The notes below the pieces were generated by a model that saw only the letters and a program-made list of their open reading frames with translations, was not told the DNA's origin and ran no database searches. Below are positions 33,241 through 36,657 of a DNA stretch of 36,657 bases, in pieces. The position numbers were made by a program, and so were the translations under genes. This stretch comes from an uncultured Coriobacteriaceae bacterium (lineage in GTDB: Bacteria > Actinomycetota > Coriobacteriia > Coriobacteriales > Atopobiaceae), in the NCBI GenBank assembly GCA_900549525.1, contig UWSJ01000006.1:1-36657 (forward strand), given 5' to 3'. How positions within the stretch are numbered: the first letter of the stretch is position 1; every line of letters begins with the position of its first letter.

Positions 33241-34443
33241 TTCGTCCCCGAGCAGCCAGTCAAGCACGTACAGCTGTCGGATTCCGGCGTGTGACTTGGG
33301 ACGGGCATCATCAAGCGTGAGGAGTGTCTTCGGGTAATTGTCCCCGATGGACGTGAGCGAGGACAGCTCGCGCTCTAGCGTCTTGGGGTCAACGACCGAT
33401 TCGCATACCTGGTAGTATGCGCGCCCTCGTGACCCATTGGTGACGAAGTCCACCTCGCCCCCCGACGTCTGGCCTACGTGTACGGTTCCTTCGCGTCGGA
33501 GCAGCTCGAGATACGCGACGTTCTCCAGCAGGCGCCCCGAGTCCCGTTTGCCGTTCGGCACGCTCAGGCGGCGCAGGCCCGTGTCGACCGCGTAGTACTT
33601 CCGGGTCATCTCGAGCAGGCGCTTCCCTTTGACGTCAAACCGTTGGGCGGGATAAAAGATGTAGCTGTCGCACAGACCGCCGAGGTATTCGGAGACGGTT
33701 TTCGAGGACGTCTTCGTGCCGAGCGAGGTGAGGGCGTCGCTTATGCGCTTCGGGTTGGTGAGGTTTCCGACGTTATCGAAAAGGTAGGCCGAGAGGGCGG
33801 AGAGCAATCCCGCGTTCTTTACGCCAAGGCGCTGGGCGACGTCCTTGAGCAGCACCGTATTGAGGATGCCCTCGAGGTAGTCATGACGCGCGACCTCGTC
33901 GTCAATCGAGCCCATGGCAGGAAATCCGCCGTCGTGGAGGTAGTCCGACCACAGGCGCCTTGCGGAGACGCCCTCGCTCCGACGAGCCGCGCAGTACTCC
34001 TTAAACGAGAACGGCAGAACCTGAACCTCAACGTACCGGCCGGAGAGCAGCGTCGCCAGAGTGCCCCTCAAGAGCAGGGCGTTTGATCCCGTAATGTAGA
34101 GGTCGATGTTGTCGCGGGCGTAGAGGCTGTCGACGGCCTTTTGAAAATCGGGCGCGTTCTGCACCTCGTCGATGAAGACGTAGTTCTTGGCGTCTGGCGA
34201 GCATCGCCGCAGGATCTCCGCATGAAGTGCGTGGTAGTCGAGTAGCGGCTCGTTTTCGAGCAGTTCGAGGTTGATGTCGATGATTCGCTCGGCAGGTACG
34301 CCGGAAGTGAGTAGCTTCCTTCGGAACAGCTTGAGCAAGGTCGATTTGCCGCAACGCCGCACGCCCGTGACCACCTTGATGACGTTCTTGTCGCGCCAGG
34401 TCCCGAGGGTGGCGAGGTAATGGGGCCGATTGATGTATTCCAT
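33238..34443 (-). CDS. AAA ATPase with DUF4143 C-terminal domain
   Basis: The 401-residue product has Walker A GVRRCGKST at about 27-35, Walker B VFIDEV near 93-98, and sensor-like GSNA near 118. The DUF4143 region follows, ending in a PD-(D/E)xK-like stretch (GGEVDFV near 329, then YYQVC where the usual ExK is degraded to QVC). Such ATPases are common, often multicopy and mobile, with no settled function. The gene runs against the secretion operon and separates it from the DUF6382-like/FHA gene. Its upstream region is AT-rich compared with everything around it, suggesting a later insertion. No transposase or flanking duplication was seen. Confidence 0.88.
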   Translation of the reverse strand: MEYINRPHYLATLGTWRDKNVIKVVTGVRRCGKSTLLKLFRRKLLTSGVPAERIIDINLELLENEPLLDYHALHAEILRRCSPDAKNYVFIDEVQNAPDFQKAVDSLYARDNIDLYITGSNALLLRGTLATLLSGRYVEVQVLPFSFKEYCAARRSEGVSARRLWSDYLHDGGFPAMGSIDDEVARHDYLEGILNTVLLKDVAQRLGVKNAGLLSALSAYLFDNVGNLTNPKRISDALTSLGTKTSSKTVSEYLGGLCDSYIFYPAQRFDVKGKRLLEMTRKYYAVDTGLRRLSVPNGKRDSGRLLENVAYLELLRREGTVHVGQTSGGEVDFVTNGSRGRAYYQVCESVVDPKTLERELSSLTSIGDNYPKTLLTLDDARPKSHAGIRQLYVLDWLLGDE

Positions 34444-34508
34444 GGCCTGCCCTTTCAGTGGCGGATGCCGTTTGCTGGCTTTTGGTGGGGAAGGGATTTG
34501 AGTTTGAC

Positions 34509-34597
34509 TCCAAACCTATGACAAGTATAGAAAAAGATTGGAATAGACTCCAAACTTTTGGCAATCTGGCAAAGAGTTTGGAGTTGAATCCAAACTC
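34509..34597. repeat. Three TCCAAAC sites at exact 40-bp spacing, operator-like
   Basis: TCCAAAC occurs at 34509-34515, 34549-34555 and 34589-34595. The third is half of a perfect 9-bp inverted repeat, GAGTTTGGA at 34574-34582 and TCCAAACTC at 34589-34597, spacer 6. The second is half of a 6/7 inverted repeat (GATTGGA at 34536-34542) with the same 6-bp spacer; the first is more decayed. Units one and two match at about 26 of 40 positions. The rest of the gap 34444-34806 shows no gene. Confidence 0.75.
34524..34553 (-). promoter_or_regulatory. Probable promoter of the DUF4143 ATPase gene
   Basis: On the minus strand TATACT (34529-34524) is a 5/6 match to the -10 consensus. It is preceded at 18 nt by TTGGAG (34553-34548), a weak -35. 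The -35 lies inside the second copy of the TCCAAAC repeat, and the predicted start point is near the first copy, a layout typical of repression. Confidence 0.5.
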
Positions 34598-34806
34598 TGA
34601 CGGTCTGTCGCATGTGCGAGGGGACATTTCCGGGTGGCCTTGCCCCGGAAGCGAAAACCTCCATGACGTGTAATGCCATTGTCAGGGAATCGGCGCTTTA
34701 TCTCGGGCGAGACTACCCTTATGTGAGTCAACGTGGCACCCATGCGGCTGGCGTGGTGCGCTCTGCCGGCCGGAGGATGCCTTCAGATGCTCGCGGAGAG
34801 GGCTCC

Positions 34807-36270
34807 ATGAAGGTCAGGCTCACGAAGGATCGCAAGTCCGGCTCGCAGACACTGGTGGTCAAGCCCACCAAGCACGAGACGCTCGAGTACGACCAGGCCG
34901 AGTGGGCCCGTACGTACGAGGGGGAGGGGCTCGTCCCGTTTCGGTACGTACGCGACAACGACGTGACGCTGTACTACGACGTCACGGGGCTCGTTGGCCT
35001 CAAGAGCTACCTCAAGGCCGAGATAAGCCTCGACCAGTACCGTCGCATCCTGGCGCAGTTCGCCGACCTGCTGGGCACGTGCACGCGCCAGCAGCTGCCG
35101 AGCTCCGCCATCCAGTTTGAGCCCGAGCGCGTGTACCTGGACGACCAGGGCGCGCCCAAGTTCGTGTTTGTGCCGCTCTCGGGCGTGGCGGAGCGGCGTG
35201 AGTCGTCGCCGGTGGCCTTCCTGCACTATCTGGGCGGCAAGCACGTGAAGTTTGTGGTGGAGGACGACAAGCGGCATGCGTATGCGGTGGAGGACTTCGC
35301 CTCGAGGAACCAGGTGCTGTCGCTCTCGGCCCTGCGCGAGTTCCTGCAGCGTGACCTTGGCGTGACGGTGCGCGGCGACTCCGGGCCGCTTTCCGGCGGT
35401 ACCGGCGGGCTTGCGGGTCGTGGTGGTTCCGGGTCGCTGGGCCCGGCCGCGCCGTCTGTCGCGAGCGGCTCCGACGCGTTCGTCGGTGCCGCTCCGGTGC
35501 CTGGCTCTGCGCCCGTGGGTGGGTTTGCGTCCGCGCCGGGGTTTGGCCGTGCCGCAGCTCCCGGGCAGCCTGCGTCGTTCGTTGCGCCGCGCGGGGCGGG
35601 CGCGGCCCCCGTGGCCTTTGACCCGGTGGCGATGCTTGCCGGGGCGCCCTCGGCCTCGCAGGTGGTGCAGAGCCAGACGGTGGGGACGCGCGTGCGCAAC
35701 GCCGTGGGCGGCGTCTCGCCTACGGCGGCGGTCTCGGGCCCGACGGCGGTGCCGTCGGGAGCTCCGCGCGCGGCCGTGGCGGGCGTGTCTGCCCCGGAGT
35801 CCGTGCGGGAACCAGCTGCTCAGGCGTCAGCTCCCGCCGAAGATGCACCCGCCGTAGAAGTTGCGCCCCCGCGCCCGGCCCCCGTGCCCGTGGCCGGTGG
35901 TGGCACCACGCTGCTGGGCTCGGCGGCCATTCCCTCGGTTGTGGCCACGTCCTTCGCAAGCCAGATTCAGCATCCGGCGTTTCTCGAGCGCGTCGCCACG
36001 GGGGAGCGGCTTCCCCTTCAGCTGGCGGACGGTCCTGTGGTCGTCGGCCGGTCCGTGCGCAGCAACGTGCAGGTCGCGGGTAACAGCAACGTCAGCCGCG
36101 CACACGTGGAGGTCGCCCGCGTCAACGACGCCTACGTACTCCGTGACCTCGGCAGCGCCAACGGCACCTTCGTTGTCGGTCGTCGGCTGGAGCGCGGCGA
36201 GCGCGCCCAGGTTCGCCCCGGCGAGTCCTTCCGTCTCGCCAACGAGGACTTCCGCATCGTGGAGGGGTAG
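34807..36270 (+). CDS. DUF6382-like/FHA protein with a GTTLL motif
   Basis: The 487-residue product has an N-terminal domain at about 1-185 that fits DUF6382 (LVPFRYVRDND, YYDVTGLVGLKSYL) and resembles in pattern the EssB/YukC pseudokinase domain. A long Ala/Pro/Gly/Val-rich linker follows. GGGTTLLG occurs at about 364-371, just before a C-terminal FHA domain at about 401-487 (VGRS near 412, SRAH near 430, SANGTF near 450). The ATG at 34807 is chosen because GGAGAGGG lies just upstream; the frame is open further back without a convincing start. The product is soluble. It may read phosphorylated GTTLL motifs in other proteins or its own motif. The next gene starts 3 nt later. Confidence 0.85.
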   Translation: MKVRLTKDRKSGSQTLVVKPTKHETLEYDQAEWARTYEGEGLVPFRYVRDNDVTLYYDVTGLVGLKSYLKAEISLDQYRRILAQFADLLGTCTRQQLPSSAIQFEPERVYLDDQGAPKFVFVPLSGVAERRESSPVAFLHYLGGKHVKFVVEDDKRHAYAVEDFASRNQVLSLSALREFLQRDLGVTVRGDSGPLSGGTGGLAGRGGSGSLGPAAPSVASGSDAFVGAAPVPGSAPVGGFASAPGFGRAAAPGQPASFVAPRGAGAAPVAFDPVAMLAGAPSASQVVQSQTVGTRVRNAVGGVSPTAAVSGPTAVPSGAPRAAVAGVSAPESVREPAAQASAPAEDAPAVEVAPPRPAPVPVAGGGTTLLGSAAIPSVVATSFASQIQHPAFLERVATGERLPLQLADGPVVVGRSVRSNVQVAGNSNVSRAHVEVARVNDAYVLRDLGSANGTFVVGRRLERGERAQVRPGESFRLANEDFRIVEG

Positions 36271-36273
36271 GCC

Positions 36274-36657
36274 ATGGATAAGGCCAAGTGCAAGGCGAAG
36301 ATGAAATCTACGCTGGCAAAAATCGAGGGCTACAACAACAAGGTGGCCTCGATTAAGGCCAAGGTTTCCAGGCTTGATGATGCGATCTCCGAGGTTGAGC
36401 GCAAGCTGTGGGAGCTCAAGGGCACTACGGTCAAGGATGTCTACGACCTTGAGACCATGGGAGAGTGGAGCGGTCAGCGCAGGAATGACATCGTGGATAT
36501 CGCTGGTTCTGATTTGAGCCAACAGCTTGACCGTTATGCCTCTGGTATTGATGAAACACTGCAGGCCATGCGGTCTGCGAAGTCGAGGCTGCGGGAGCAA
36601 GCCTCTTCATACCAGTCCCGCATAACCTCCCTCTGGAATACCTACGGAGGCTACTCC
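36274..36657 (+). CDS. Coiled-coil T7SS accessory protein, DUF5082-like, cut by window end
   Basis: The frame is open for 128 codons with no stop before the window ends. The visible part is highly charged and helical, with long heptad-rich stretches at about 14-48 and 80-118, broken near residue 63 by EWSGQRR. This helix-turn-helix layout with a W-[SG]-G type turn is typical of DUF5082-like partners of LXG proteins. GGAGGGG at the end of the FHA gene serves as ribosome site. It suggests that another effector module begins just beyond the window. Confidence 0.75.
   Translation, partial: MDKAKCKAKMKSTLAKIEGYNNKVASIKAKVSRLDDAISEVERKLWELKGTTVKDVYDLETMGEWSGQRRNDIVDIAGSDLSQQLDRYASGIDETLQAMRSAKSRLREQASSYQSRITSLWNTYGGYS

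Noticed and set aside
34500..34600. The 40-bp-spaced repeats as a small CRISPR array
   Set aside because: Only about 7 bases are fully conserved per unit, there are three units, and no cas gene is present; an operator array fits better.
33170..34806. DUF4143 ATPase region as an insertion sequence or integron-like element
   Set aside because: No transposase, no terminal inverted repeats and no target duplication could be seen; only the AT-rich promoter region hints at a separate origin.

Overview
The window is GC-rich, densely coded bacterial DNA. It most resembles a member of the actinobacterial class Coriobacteriia (Olsenella/Atopobium-like). Three things suggest this: a canonical actinobacterial PknB/PstP/FhaA/FhaB cluster, a natural SEDS-PBP fusion in that cluster, and a Firmicutes-style (type b-like) type VII secretion locus beside it. 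The taxon is an inference; no rRNA is present.

Layout. 1-63 is the 3' part of tRNA-Arg(CCT) with its terminator. 205-10534 is a minus-strand cluster, read right to left: a small membrane protein, a Ser/Thr kinase with a polytopic membrane domain, FhaA, FhaB, a PP2C phosphatase, a 962-residue FtsW/RodA plus class B PBP fusion, and the PASTA kinase PknB. Gene order matches mycobacterial fhaA-fhaB-pstP-rodA-pbpA-pknA-pknB, but rodA and pbpA are one gene and the additional kinase sits upstream. 10776-11510 (+) is a two-helix membrane protein of unknown function.

11712-33169 (+) is the secretion locus: a single-pass kinase with an external helical domain; a small membrane protein whose cytosolic tail has five GTTLL motifs; a 2911-residue surface protein of Ig-like modules; two WXG100 proteins; an EssC-type FHA/FtsK ATPase; a DUF4176 protein; a small helical TIGR04197-like protein; an LXG-like effector ending in a near-perfect glycine zipper; an unknown soluble protein in the immunity/chaperone position; a DUF5082-like coiled-coil protein; a second DUF4176 protein; and a YukD/EsaB ubiquitin-like protein followed by a terminator. 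33238-34443 (-) is a DUF4143 AAA ATPase with an upstream array of 40-bp-spaced operator-like sites. 34807-36270 (+) is a DUF6382-like/FHA protein carrying a sixth GTTLL motif, followed by a second DUF5082-like coiled-coil gene cut by the window end.

Working model (inference). The locus is a type VII secretion system wired to Ser/Thr phosphorylation. Recognisable EsaA, EssA and EssB genes are absent. In their place are a catalytically intact kinase with EssB-like topology, a TM protein bearing repeated candidate phospho-Thr docking motifs, and a giant Ig-like protein. The FHA domains of EssC and of the DUF6382-like protein are the obvious readers of phosphorylated GTTLL motifs. I regard this kinase/GTTLL/FHA module as the most interesting candidate for an undescribed system here.
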